Source: Pacificoceanicola sp049341065 (GTDB lineage: Bacteria > Pseudomonadota > Alphaproteobacteria > Rhodobacterales > Rhodobacteraceae). Taken from it: a stretch of DNA of 64,000 nt. The notes under the pieces are model-generated. The model was not told where the DNA came from and searched no databases. It saw only the letters and a list, made by a program, of their open reading frames with translations. Location: assembly GCF_049341065.1 (NCBI RefSeq), contig NZ_JBMPIX010000014.1:33454-97453 (forward strand), given 5' to 3'. The position numbers and the translations under genes are program-made. Within the stretch, counting starts at the first letter, position 1. Each line of letters starts with the position of its first letter. This document shows positions 1 to 8,083 of the stretch, in pieces.

Positions 1-96
1 CGAGCCCTTGGCCCGGTCAAAGCTGGTGGGAAAGCTGCGGCAATAGCTGCGTGCTTCGGATTCGCGGCGGTCGTAAATTGTCAGATCGGTCGTCAT
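1..96 (-). CDS. ectB: EctB, diaminobutyrate-2-oxoglutarate aminotransferase (5' fragment)
   Basis: Only the first 32 codons lie in the window; the gene runs off the left edge. The visible N-terminus (MTTDLTIYDRRESEARSYCR..., ending FDRAKGS) matches the EctB start, where a short leader precedes the RRES.VRSYCR motif. EctB is a PLP enzyme that transaminates aspartate semialdehyde to L-2,4-diaminobutyrate, the first committed step of ectoine synthesis. It lies 75 bases downstream of ectA on the same strand, the usual ectABC order. A purine-rich stretch just before the ATG serves as ribosome binding site. The call rests on the short N-terminus plus the ectA neighbour. Confidence 0.85.
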   Translation of the reverse strand, partial: MTTDLTIYDRRESEARSYCRSFPTSFDRAKGS

Positions 97-171
97 GAGA
101 AAACTCCTGTCGAAAAAGGGAATCCCGGGCTGTCGCAATGGCGTGCCCGGGACGAAAATGGCGGACGTGGA

Positions 172-702
172 TCAGGCCGCGCGGCGCAGCGCAGCGGGCA
201 GAGTGATCGTCACCATATGTTCGGTGTCATGCTGACCCACGAAATGCGTGTCGCGGGTAAAATGCGCTTGATCGTCCAGCAGGGCGTCCTGCTTGTCGGC
301 CAGCTTGGTGAACAGCGCCCACGAGGCATCGTTGTCGCGCGTGATGGTGGTTTGCATACGGCGGACACCGCGACATTCCTTGCGGTCCAGCAGGGCATTC
401 AGCATGCGGCCGCCAACGCCTTTGCCGCGCGCGGCCTCGGATACGGCCACCTGCCAGACGAACAGAGTGTCTTCGTCATGGGGCAGTAGATAACCAGACA
501 CCCAGCCCACGATCTCGCCGTCCATTTCGGCAACCACACAGGTGTCACGGAAGTGATCGGCCTGCAGCAGGTTGCAATACATCGAGTTCTCATCCAGCGG
601 CTTGCAGTCGCTGATCAATTGCCAGATGGCCGCGCCGTCTTCGCGGACGGGCTTGCGGAAGGTAACGGTGCCTTTCGGCTTGATGTCGTGAAGTGTGTGC
701 AC
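172..702 (-). CDS. ectA: EctA, L-2,4-diaminobutyrate N-acetyltransferase
   Basis: A GNAT-fold acetyltransferase that converts diaminobutyrate and acetyl-CoA to N-gamma-acetyldiaminobutyrate, the second step of ectoine synthesis in the cytoplasm. Typical EctA features are visible: FRKPVREDGAAIW near the N-terminus, the DENSMYCNLL segment, and the acetyl-CoA loop VSEAARGKGVGGRML. I prefer the GTG at 702 (176 aa) because GAGG sits six bases upstream. The same frame also has an ATG at 744, giving 190 aa, but that has no ribosome binding site and would place the leader in the promoter region. It is first in the ect operon and divergent from the MarR gene, which probably represses it. Confidence 0.93.
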   Translation of the reverse strand: MHTLHDIKPKGTVTFRKPVREDGAAIWQLISDCKPLDENSMYCNLLQADHFRDTCVVAEMDGEIVGWVSGYLLPHDEDTLFVWQVAVSEAARGKGVGGRMLNALLDRKECRGVRRMQTTITRDNDASWALFTKLADKQDALLDDQAHFTRDTHFVGQHDTEHMVTITLPAALRRAA

Positions 703-978
703 TGGTCGCCTCGTAAATTGCTTCGCTGTACTAAGTATAAGCATCGCGTCTGTTAGTTCAACAAGCTAAGCAATAAATAGTTCCATCTTTCTGAATTTTT
801 CCAAAACGGCAGTTAAATAGTTAAAAAATGTCAGTGAATCGTGGTGCGTCTTGAAGTTTTTGGTAGGTTTAGCTAAGTAAATTGCATCATGAATATACAA
901 AGTAAGAAAAGTTTCACCCAAGGTTGTCGCCGTAGCCAATCCCGGAGTAAATTGGGATTCCCCAGTCCGGAGTGGCCC
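703..978. promoter_or_regulatory. ect divergent promoter region with TTAG/CTAA palindrome
   Basis: This AT-rich spacer separates ectA from the MarR gene and should carry both promoters. At 753-769 there is an imperfect palindrome, TTAG-N9-CTAA with one further symmetric T/A pair. The boxes CTAAGCAATAA (766-776) and CTAAGTAAATT (about 873-883) repeat a similar element on the MarR side. MarR-type EctR proteins are known to bind pseudopalindromes near ect promoters, so these are candidate operators. No -35/-10 pair stands out with confidence. Confidence 0.4.
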
Positions 979-1491
979 ATGGACCGTACAGATGAAAGCC
1001 TTGTCGCAATCCGCCGCATCATGCGCGCAACCGAACTTTATGGTCGCCGTCTGGCGCATGAAGCGGGGCTGACGGCCGTGCAGCTGCGGGTGTTGCAGAT
1101 CGTTGCCGAAAAGGGGCATGCCACCCCGACCGAGATCGCGACACGCATGGGCGTGACGCAGGCCACCATCTCGGCGCTGATCAAGAAACTGGAAAAGCTT
1201 GGGGTGCTTGAACGCAAGCGCTCAGAAGTGGATCGTCGGCAAACCAACCTTCAGATCACCGATCTGGGCCGGGAAAAGGTGAAGGGCGCGCCGGATGCCT
1301 TGCAGCAGCGCTATGTCAAACAGTTCGAGGCGATGGAGGACTGGGAGCAGTCCATGATGGTGGCTATCCTCGAAAAGGTTGCCGCTATGCTCGACGCCGA
1401 GGAAATCGACGCGTCCCCAGTGCTGTCGGTGGGCGAGATCATTCCGCTCACCCCGGAAGGCACCGCAAGTCAGCCGGTGAACAAATCCTGA
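979..1491 (+). CDS. ectR: MarR-family regulator of ectoine genes (EctR-like)
   Basis: A 170-residue MarR-type winged-helix regulator. The DNA-binding region is about residues 45-95, with HATPTEIATRMGVTQATISA as helix-turn-helix, followed by the wing KRSEVDRRQTNLQITDLG. The ATG at 979 is chosen because GGAG lies six bases upstream; the frame is open further back to 889 but that stretch is non-homologous leader. It is divergent from ectA, the arrangement of EctR regulators described in methylotrophs, where EctR represses ectABC(ask) and itself. The last 22 bases overlap the 3' end of the convergent matB gene. The role is inferred from position and family; the ligand or osmotic cue is unknown. 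Confidence 0.85.
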   Translation: MDRTDESLVAIRRIMRATELYGRRLAHEAGLTAVQLRVLQIVAEKGHATPTEIATRMGVTQATISALIKKLEKLGVLERKRSEVDRRQTNLQITDLGREKVKGAPDALQQRYVKQFEAMEDWEQSMMVAILEKVAAMLDAEEIDASPVLSVGEIIPLTPEGTASQPVNKS

Positions 1492-2981
1492 AAGCTGTCG
1501 CGTAAGATGTTCTTCTGCACCTTGCCCATGGTATTGCGGGGCAGGGCGTCCACCATGATAATCCGCTTGGGATGCTTGAAGCGTGCCAGCGATTTTTCGA
1601 TGGCCGCCGTGATCTTCTCCAGATCAGGCGCGGCCTCTTTTTCTGCGACCAGAACAGCCACGGGGCTTTCCCCGAAATCAGGATGCGGGACGCCAAAGAC
1701 CGCGCTTTCCAGAACCCCCGGCTGATCATCCAGCAGGCTTTCGATTTCCTTTGGATAGATGTTGTAGCCGCCCGAAATAACCAGATCCTTGCCGCGCCCG
1801 ACAATCGTCACATAGCCGTCGGCGCCCTGTGTCGCCAGATCGCCCGTGATGAAGAAACCATCGGGGCGCAATTCTTCTGCGGTCTTTTCCGGCATCTGCC
1901 AGTAGCCCTTGAAGACATTGGGGCCGCGCACTTCGAGTATGCCGATCTCGTCGCGCGGCAGTTCCTGCCCCTGATCGTCACAGACCTTCACCTCGACCCC
2001 CGGAAGCGGCAGGCCGACAGTCCCCGCACGGCGCTCGCCGTCGTAGGGGTTGGAGGTGTTCATATTGGTTTCGGTCATGCCATAGCGTTCAAGGATGCGG
2101 TGACCGGTGCGGGCCTCGAACTGGCGGTGGGTTTCGGCCAGCAAAGGCGCCGAGCCCGAGATGAACAGCCGCATATTGGCGCTGGCGGTGCGGTCAAAAC
2201 CGGGCTCGTCCAGAAGCCGGGTGTAGAAGGTCGGAACCCCCATCAATGTGGTCGCGCGCGGCATCCAGTCCAGCAGGGCCTTTGGGTCCAGTTTCGGGAA
2301 GAACACCATCGACGCCCCGGCGGCGAGGATCACATTCGTGGCTACAAACAGCCCGTGCGTGTGAAAGATCGGCAGCGCGTGCAGCAGCACGTCCGAGCTG
2401 TCAAACCGCCAGTGGTCAACCAATGTCAGCGCGTTGGACAGCAGGTTGTTCTGCGTCAGCATCGCGCCCTTGGAGCGCCCGGTGGTGCCCGAGGTATACA
2501 GAAACGCGGCCAGATCGTCCGGCCCGCGCGGCTCGGTCGCGAAGTGGCCGGGCAGGGTGTCGGCAAGGCGTGCAAGCGTGCCATCCCCGTTCGCCCCCAG
2601 TGTCTGGAGTGTTGCGCCCGCCTGCAATGCGACAGGGGTCAGCGCATCAGCCTTGGCCGGATCGCAGACCAGTAGGCGCGCGCCACTGTTTTCAACGAAA
2701 TAGGCAATTTCATCGGCGGTATAGCCGGTGTTCAGTGGCAAGAACACGATGCCCGCTTGAATGCAGCCGAAAATCAGCGCCAGCGCGTCGGCGGATTTTT
2801 CGACCTGAAGCGCCAGCCGGTCTCCGGGGTGAAGCCCCGACATGCGGGCTGCTCCGGCGAATTGCGCGACTCTTTGGGTGAACTGCGCATAGCTGATCCG
2901 TGTGCCATCCGGCAGGTGCAGGAAGGGCGCCGGATTGTCCGCCTGAGCGCCAAGCAAGTGGTCATAAAGAGTGTTGGTCAT
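1470..2981 (-). CDS. matB: Malonyl-CoA synthetase (AMP-forming acyl-CoA ligase)
   Basis: A 503-residue ANL-superfamily ligase that activates malonate (possibly methylmalonate) with ATP and CoA. Motifs include the P-loop-like LYTSGTTGRSKG at residues 161-172, YGMTETN, the TGDLAT and GRGKDLVISGG hinge region, and the C-terminal catalytic lysine in NTMGKVQK (about residue 487). Length and motif spacing match MatB of rhizobia and Rhodobacter relatives. The ATG at 2981 gives the canonical start MTNTLYDHLL; an upstream in-frame extension to 3032 looks non-coding. No malonyl-CoA decarboxylase or malonate carrier is adjacent, so it may supply malonyl-CoA alone. Another short- or medium-chain acyl substrate cannot be excluded. 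Confidence 0.88.
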   Translation of the reverse strand: MTNTLYDHLLGAQADNPAPFLHLPDGTRISYAQFTQRVAQFAGAARMSGLHPGDRLALQVEKSADALALIFGCIQAGIVFLPLNTGYTADEIAYFVENSGARLLVCDPAKADALTPVALQAGATLQTLGANGDGTLARLADTLPGHFATEPRGPDDLAAFLYTSGTTGRSKGAMLTQNNLLSNALTLVDHWRFDSSDVLLHALPIFHTHGLFVATNVILAAGASMVFFPKLDPKALLDWMPRATTLMGVPTFYTRLLDEPGFDRTASANMRLFISGSAPLLAETHRQFEARTGHRILERYGMTETNMNTSNPYDGERRAGTVGLPLPGVEVKVCDDQGQELPRDEIGILEVRGPNVFKGYWQMPEKTAEELRPDGFFITGDLATQGADGYVTIVGRGKDLVISGGYNIYPKEIESLLDDQPGVLESAVFGVPHPDFGESPVAVLVAEKEAAPDLEKITAAIEKSLARFKHPKRIIMVDALPRNTMGKVQKNILRDSFQDLFTG

Positions 2982-3041
2982 CGCACATATCCTAGCCGCA
3001 TGGTTAGGAAATAGACCACGGCGCGCGGACATGCAAAAGCG

Positions 3042-3959
3042 CTAATTCGTCGGCATCTCGTCCACCAGAAGGCCTGCATCCTTCAGGGCCATTCGGGTTT
3101 CGCGCCAGCAGCCGCGCGCCTCGTCCATCAACTGATCCAGCGTCTGAGGTGTTGCGACCTCGCTTTGCCATTCAATGTCTTGAAGGCGGCGTGTCAGCTG
3201 CATCGCGCCGACCACCCCCGCCGAACCTGCCAACCTGTGCGCCTCGAGGCTCAGGGTGTCATGGTCGGGCATCGGGGCGCCGGGCGACAGGAGGGCGTTC
3301 ATTTCATCGGCAAAGCTGTGCAGCGTGGCTTGGAAGCGATCCTCGGAAAGGCTGTCTTGCAGGGCGCGCAGATGGTCGGCGTCAAGAATCACGTTGCTAC
3401 ACGACGAAGGAGTGACCCGAATGTGGTCGGGCGCGGCTTCATTGATTGCTGCGTGCAGCACGCCCCGCAATGCGTCCCGTGAGATCGGCTTCACGAGGGC
3501 CTCGCACATTCCGGCACGGCAAAAAGCTTCAAGCTCATCGGGAAGGGCATGGGCCGTGGTGGCGATCATCGGCGTTTTTGCGTTCGGCCCGCCGCCGTTG
3601 CGAATATTGCGTGTGGCGGTCAGCCCATCCATGCCCGGCATGGAGATGTCCATTAGTATGATGTCAAAAGCCTTCGCCTCGGCAGTTTCCACCCCTTCGA
3701 CGCCGTCAAAGGCCTCGGTCACGTGGTGCCCGTCGCTTTCCAACATCCGCCTCAGGATCAGGCGGTTGACGGCATTGTCTTCGACGATCAGCACATTCAG
3801 CGGATCAATGGCGCTTTGCCGGGCTTTCACGTTGGTTTCGGCGCTGTCCTCCAGGCGGGCACGACCTGCTGGCGGAGCAAGGGGCAGGCGCAACCAAAAG
3901 ACGCTGCCATCGCCGGGCTCACTTTCGGCGCCCAGTTCTCCGCCAAGCGCCTTTGCCAA
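3042..3959 (-). CDS. Detached C-terminal part of hybrid histidine kinase: end of ATPase domain, receiver, HPt
   Basis: This is the downstream continuation, in the same frame, of the histidine kinase at 3978-5639, from which it is separated by a single TGA. It opens with LAKALGGELGAESEPGDGSV, the final helix and strand of a HATPase_c domain. Then comes a receiver domain (VLIVEDNAVNRLILRRM; phosphoacceptor Asp in IILMDISMPGMDG; Lys in LVKPISRDAL) and a C-terminal HPt domain with the histidine in LEAHRLAGSAGVVG. The annotated start would be TTG at 3959, with no convincing ribosome binding site, so independent translation is doubtful. In an intact gene these domains would relay phosphate to a separate regulator, plausibly the LuxR-type protein at 6397. 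Confidence 0.75.
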   Translation of the reverse strand: MAKALGGELGAESEPGDGSVFWLRLPLAPPAGRARLEDSAETNVKARQSAIDPLNVLIVEDNAVNRLILRRMLESDGHHVTEAFDGVEGVETAEAKAFDIILMDISMPGMDGLTATRNIRNGGGPNAKTPMIATTAHALPDELEAFCRAGMCEALVKPISRDALRGVLHAAINEAAPDHIRVTPSSCSNVILDADHLRALQDSLSEDRFQATLHSFADEMNALLSPGAPMPDHDTLSLEAHRLAGSAGVVGAMQLTRRLQDIEWQSEVATPQTLDQLMDEARGCWRETRMALKDAGLLVDEMPTN

Positions 3960-3977
3960 CCGCCTTGAAATACCCAG

Positions 3978-5639
3978 TCATAGCCCCGTGCCCATGGTGC
4001 GCCGTTGATAGGACGTATCGACGGTGACAAAATCGCCAAAAATCCGGTCAAGATCCTCTTCGTCAATGCCAATGCCGCTGTCAATTACCCGAATTTCGAC
4101 CTCGTCCAGTCCGTTTTCACAGTCGATCTCAATCTTGATGCGGCCGTTCTGGGTGAATTTGATTGCGTTGCTCAGCAGGTTCAGCAGCACCTGCCGCAAA
4201 CGCTCGGGGTCGGTGTAAACGTCGTGCAGCAGTGGGCTGGGAGGAGCAAGACCAAGCGTGTTGCCTTGCGTGGCCGCGGCGCCCAACTGGCTGTCGATGA
4301 CCTCGTTGACAAGGCTCACAAGATCAAAGCGGCGTTTGTCGATTTGCATCTTGTTGGCATCAAGCCGTGAGATGTCCAACACGCTGTTGACCTGATCCAG
4401 CAACATGTTCGCGGATTTGCGGACAATGCCCAGATAGCGCGCCTGACGCGGGTCAAAGCCTTTCAGGCCCATCAAATCCAGCGTGCCAAGAATGCCGTTG
4501 AGCGGGGTGCGCATCTCGTGACTCATGACGGCCAGAAGCTGAGCCTTGGATTTCTCGCCAGCAATTGCGCGGTCGCGAGCGCTGCGCAACTCGGTTTCTG
4601 CGGCCAACCGGTCCGAGATGTCGCGGATGAAGGCCACGAACAATTCACCCTGCGGGGTCATGGCGCTGGAACGCGAGATTTCGATTGGGAAAAGGGTGCC
4701 GTCTTTGCGAACCGCTTCAAACTGTGACACTTCGCGGTTGACCCTGCGCGTGGCGGAGTTTTTGAGGTGGCGGGCCATCCCCTCAAAATGCGCAGAGCGA
4801 TACTTCTTGGGTATGATCAATTCTGCCATGTCGGCGCCAATGGCGACTGCGCGCGGATAGCCAAAGATACATTCCGCAGCGCCATTGTAATCGACGATCC
4901 GGCCCTCGCGGTTGACGACGATAACGGCGTCGATCGCGGTGGCGATAATGGTTTCCATCCGGCGGCTGATTTCCCGGTTTCGGCGGGATTGCCTTTCACG
5001 CAACCGGGCCAGCCTGACGAGGGTAACCAGCAAGACCAGCAGGACCGTCACAAGAACGATTGTCAGCCAGGCGATCCTGAACAATGTGCGCGAGACGCTA
5101 TTGCGTTGCGCGGCGCTTTTGACGGCATTGTTGGTGATCCCGTCGAGCGACAGGACACGAGTTTGCAAGCGCATCTTGTTTGCGCTCTCGGCCAATTCGG
5201 GAAGCTTTGCGCGCAGGGCGTCGTCCGGGCCGTCGATGATCGGAACCCAGCTTTCAAAAAAACTTTCAAGTGCGATCAGGGCCTCTTGGGTCGGCGAAAC
5301 ATATCTCAGCGCCTCGTAGCTGGGACTGGCCTTCAAGACTTCGGTGCGACTGTAGAAGATATCGAACCGGACACGCACTTCATCCAAGGGAAGCGATGGG
5401 TCTTTGGCGGCCCTCATTGTCGTCACTTCAAGGCGACTGGCCTCAAGCTCGGCCTGTGTCAATGCCCAGAGCGCGGCTTCGGAGGCCGCCGAGTCAAGAC
5501 GTTGCAATTGCCGCCTGACGTCCAGAACAAGTGTCAGGATCAGCGCCATGAACAGCACCAGAATCGTTCCGGTCAGCAATGTTTTCAGGCCATAGCCCGT
5601 TCGACGGCGGGCAGCAGTGTCCGGGCGATCCTGCGTCAT
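3978..5639 (-). CDS. Hybrid sensor histidine kinase, truncated by an in-frame TGA in the ATP-binding domain
   Basis: A 553-residue N-terminal portion of a hybrid kinase. A transmembrane segment at about 20-40 and another at about 187-210 flank a helical periplasmic domain of roughly 145 residues. A PAS domain (about 225-345) ends in VAFIRDISDRLAAE. The HisKA domain carries the phosphoacceptor His374 in VMSHEMRTPLNG. HATPase_c has the N box at Asn491 (LLSNAIKF) and the G1 box at Asp520 (DSGIGI), then stops inside the G2 box after GTGL. The next codons read LGISRRLAKALGG, so the canonical GTGLGLGIS is broken by TGA where GGA is expected. It lies 21 bases after a periplasmic partner gene. Without the rest, the ATP lid and relay domains are missing. 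Confidence 0.85.
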   Translation of the reverse strand: MTQDRPDTAARRRTGYGLKTLLTGTILVLFMALILTLVLDVRRQLQRLDSAASEAALWALTQAELEASRLEVTTMRAAKDPSLPLDEVRVRFDIFYSRTEVLKASPSYEALRYVSPTQEALIALESFFESWVPIIDGPDDALRAKLPELAESANKMRLQTRVLSLDGITNNAVKSAAQRNSVSRTLFRIAWLTIVLVTVLLVLLVTLVRLARLRERQSRRNREISRRMETIIATAIDAVIVVNREGRIVDYNGAAECIFGYPRAVAIGADMAELIIPKKYRSAHFEGMARHLKNSATRRVNREVSQFEAVRKDGTLFPIEISRSSAMTPQGELFVAFIRDISDRLAAETELRSARDRAIAGEKSKAQLLAVMSHEMRTPLNGILGTLDLMGLKGFDPRQARYLGIVRKSANMLLDQVNSVLDISRLDANKMQIDKRRFDLVSLVNEVIDSQLGAAATQGNTLGLAPPSPLLHDVYTDPERLRQVLLNLLSNAIKFTQNGRIKIEIDCENGLDEVEIRVIDSGIGIDEEDLDRIFGDFVTVDTSYQRRTMGTGL

Positions 5640-5660
5640 ACGGAATCGCAGATCATGGAC

Positions 5661-6185
5661 CTATGGCAAGGCTTCGATGGTATCGAGTTGCCAGATGCTG
5701 CGCGCATAATAAACCTCGCTACGGTACTCGGGGTTGTCGTCATAGGGATAGACAATCCACAACGGCCCCTTGTCGCGGACAGACATTTCCTTGCCATTAA
5801 TTTCATAGGCAATGAGGGCGCCGTCGTCCACTGCATCGTCAAGCGGGATTTCGATCAGGTATTCGTTCAAGGCGCTGGCTTCGAGAGAACCAGAGTTGAT
5901 CCCAAGGGCTTCCAAAAGCGTGCCCAAGGAAACGCCGCCAAAGTGCTGCACGCCGTCGGTCCAGATCGTAGTGGTTTCGAATTCGGTGCTTGGCAGATCG
6001 CGAAGCATTTGCAGATCAAACAACGCTTCCCCGTCGATATTCGTATTGGGGAGGGCACCAAACACCCGCAGTACGACCGGGCCTTCGGGGTGCGGCAGAT
6101 CAGAGCCGGCGGCGGCGCTGGCGGCCATCCCAAGAACGAGAAGCCCTGCAAGGCAGATCCGATGAAGCTTTTCAATCATACGCAT
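5661..6185 (-). CDS. Periplasmic sulfite-oxidase-fold (molybdopterin-binding-like) protein
   Basis: A secreted protein of about 174 residues: a signal peptide (MRMIEKLHRICLAGLLVLGM then AASAAAG) followed by a single domain resembling the molybdopterin-binding fold of sulfite oxidase-type enzymes. Recognisable elements are the strand VVLRVFG, the FETTTIW and FGGVSLGTLLEALG segments, and the C-terminal YYARSIWQLDTIEA. The mature part contains no cysteine, so the residue that ligates molybdenum in true sulfite oxidases is absent and catalysis is unlikely. The ATG at 6185 is chosen; 6179 is equally possible. It is upstream of the kinase on the same strand, which suggests a periplasmic sensing or ligand-binding partner (inference). 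Confidence 0.7.
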   Translation of the reverse strand: MRMIEKLHRICLAGLLVLGMAASAAAGSDLPHPEGPVVLRVFGALPNTNIDGEALFDLQMLRDLPSTEFETTTIWTDGVQHFGGVSLGTLLEALGINSGSLEASALNEYLIEIPLDDAVDDGALIAYEINGKEMSVRDKGPLWIVYPYDDNPEYRSEVYYARSIWQLDTIEALP

Positions 6186-6396
6186 TTCCGGGTCAATTTC
6201 GCTGTCAGGGCCGATCACGCGGCATGCCAAAACCTATATCATCCCACATTAACGCGCGAGACACTCTTGTTCTTTATACAATTTGTGCAGAAGCAAAAGG
6301 CACCTATTCTTTGGTGTATAGGTTCGACAGGGATGGTCTGCTTGTAAAAATAGGGATAAAAGGGCCTTTCATTTGGACGAGGTTGGTACCCGCGGT
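6186..6396. promoter_or_regulatory. Divergent promoter region of the sensor module with inverted repeat
   Basis: The spacer between the periplasmic-protein gene (minus) and the response regulator (plus) is AT-rich. It contains a perfect six-base inverted repeat, ACCTAT-N10-ATAGGT at 6302-6323, in a position suited to an autoregulatory operator. LuxR-family regulators often bind such symmetric sites, but no specific consensus is claimed here. Confidence 0.35.
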
Positions 6397-6996
6397 ATGA
6401 GAATTTTGGTAGCAGATGACCACGACCTGGTTCGCGAGACGATAGCCGCCTATCTGGACGCCTCGGATATTGAGGAGGTCGTCACTGTTGCGTCGTTGGA
6501 AGATGCGGTTCAGGCCGCTGAAGAAACCGGAAGCTTCGATCTGGTCCTGCTGGATTATTCGATGCCCGGCATGAACGGGTTGGACGGTCTGAGCGAAATG
6601 CGTCGCGCCAATTCCGAACGACCGGTTGCTATCCTGTCAGGGACCGCGTCGCGCAGCGTGGCCGAGGCGGCGTTAAAGGCGGGCGCGCAGGGTTTCATCC
6701 CCAAGACGCTGGCTGCCAGAAGCCTTTTGACCGCCGCCCGTTTCATGGCCGCCGGTGAGGTTTATGCGCCCTTGGAATTCATGCGTGGCAAAGACCCCGA
6801 GACCAGCGTTCTGACGCGGCGCGAAATGGACGTTCTGCGCGGCATTTGCGAAGGCAAGGCCAACAAGGAGATTGCCCGCGATCTCGATCTTCAAGAGGTC
6901 ACCGTCAAGCTGCACGTCAAGACCCTGAGCCGCAAGCTTGTCGCGCGCAATCGTACCCATGCGGCGATGATCGCCCGGGATCGCGGATTGGTCTGA
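6397..6996 (+). CDS. LuxR/NarL-family two-component response regulator
   Basis: A 200-residue response regulator. The receiver domain (1-120) has the acidic pocket ADDHD near the N-terminus, phosphoacceptor Asp53 in LVLLDYSMPGMNG and Lys in GFIPKTL. The C-terminal HTH (about 138-200) shows the LuxR pattern LTRREMDVLRGICEGKANKE and VTVKLHVKTLSRKL. The ATG at 6397 is preferred because it gives the canonical MRILVADDHD start; a TTG at 6373 with an AAAGGG upstream is possible. It is transcribed away from the periplasmic protein and hybrid kinase, so it is their likely partner. Target genes are unknown. Confidence 0.88.
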   Translation: MRILVADDHDLVRETIAAYLDASDIEEVVTVASLEDAVQAAEETGSFDLVLLDYSMPGMNGLDGLSEMRRANSERPVAILSGTASRSVAEAALKAGAQGFIPKTLAARSLLTAARFMAAGEVYAPLEFMRGKDPETSVLTRREMDVLRGICEGKANKEIARDLDLQEVTVKLHVKTLSRKLVARNRTHAAMIARDRGLV

Positions 6997-7224
6997 TCGA
7001 GGCGGGTTGTATGACCCCCTCCCGTTGAACAATACATTTTCCGCTATGTTGACCGAACTTGAGAAGGCAGCCTTGGCCTCAAGTCCGGTTCGGCAGGTGG
7101 CCGAGGGATTCAATTGAATCAAACGAGCGGTCTTGCGACTGTTTGCCAGTGAGCTGATGGGCATCCTTGCGCGCCAGCACAGGATCCCTTGCGCCGCTGG
7201 TCATCTACTGGAAGACTGACAGAC

Positions 7225-8061
7225 ATGCGCATCGACTCTCATCATCACTTCTGGAACCCGGCCCGCGGCGATTATGGCTGGATGCCGCCGGATGATCCGG
7301 TACTGACCCGGCAATATGGACCTGAGGACTTGGCAGCGAGCCTGTCCGCCACCGGCGTTGAAAAGACGGTTCTGGTGCAGGCCGCTCCCTCGGTCGAGGA
7401 AACCGAGTACCTTTTGGGAATGGCCGACGCGACGCCCCACGTCGCCGCCGTGGTCGGCTGGATCAACTTCGAGGATCCCGGCCAGCGCGTTGTGTTGGAG
7501 CGGTTGGCCAAACATCCCAAATTTGTCGGGGTGCGTCCGATGATCCAGGATTTGCCCGACGACGGCTGGATGCTGCGCGATGATGTGCAGTGGGCCTATG
7601 AGGCGCTGATCGATCTGGATCTGACCTTTGACTGTCTCGGCTTTCCGCGGCATCTGTCCAATTTTGCCATGCTCCTGACCCGCTACCCTGATCTTCGCGC
7701 TGTGCTCGATCACTGCATGAAACCGCAAATCCGCGACCATTCAGACGACAACCTGCGGTTCTGGGCGGACGGCATGGCCCGTCTGGCGCGGGACACTGGC
7801 GCCTATTGCAAGCTTTCTGGGATCGTCACCGAAGCGGATGATGACTGGTCGGACGAGGTTTTGCGCCCCTACACAGATCACGTCTTGCGCAGCTTTGGCG
7901 CGGGACGTGTCATGTGGGGCAGTGACTGGCCCGTGGCGCGGCTGCGCTGCGACTATCCTGATTGGCATGCCCAAGCCCAGCGGCTCTGCGCTGATCTCAG
8001 CGCTCCGGATCGGGCACGCGTTTTCGGCGATAGCGCGCGCGACTTCTATCGGCTTACCTAA
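7225..8061 (+). CDS. Amidohydrolase-family lactonase (L-fuconolactonase / rhamnonolactonase type, COG3618)
   Basis: A 278-residue TIM-barrel metal-dependent hydrolase. It starts MRIDSHHHFWNP, the HxH metal motif typical of the fuconolactonase group, and ends with the MWGSDWPVARL motif that carries the conserved Asp of the active site. LDHCMKPQI supplies a further barrel histidine. Family members hydrolyse sugar-1,4- or 1,5-lactones such as L-fucono-lactone and L-rhamnono-lactone. The ATG at 7225 is the family start. Twenty-two bases downstream lies an aldo/keto reductase that would produce such a lactone, so the pair suggests oxidation of a deoxy-sugar. The exact sugar is not determinable from sequence. 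Confidence 0.82.
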   Translation: MRIDSHHHFWNPARGDYGWMPPDDPVLTRQYGPEDLAASLSATGVEKTVLVQAAPSVEETEYLLGMADATPHVAAVVGWINFEDPGQRVVLERLAKHPKFVGVRPMIQDLPDDGWMLRDDVQWAYEALIDLDLTFDCLGFPRHLSNFAMLLTRYPDLRAVLDHCMKPQIRDHSDDNLRFWADGMARLARDTGAYCKLSGIVTEADDDWSDEVLRPYTDHVLRSFGAGRVMWGSDWPVARLRCDYPDWHAQAQRLCADLSAPDRARVFGDSARDFYRLT

Positions 8062-8083
8062 CCTCAGGAACAAGGACCGCCCC

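Noticed and set aside
172..744. ATG at 744 as the ectA start
   Set aside because: It would extend the protein by 14 residues into AT-rich promoter sequence and lacks a ribosome binding site, whereas the GTG at 702 has GAGG six bases upstream.
3978..3980. Selenocysteine or programmed readthrough at the kinase TGA
   Set aside because: The expected residue is glycine, no selenocysteine site is known in a G2 box, and I see no obvious SECIS-like hairpin directly after the codon. A mutation or sequence error is simpler.
4767..6347. A plus-strand open frame of more than 500 codons opposite the kinase and periplasmic protein
   Set aside because: Overlaps two well-supported genes on the other strand and has no recognisable motif.
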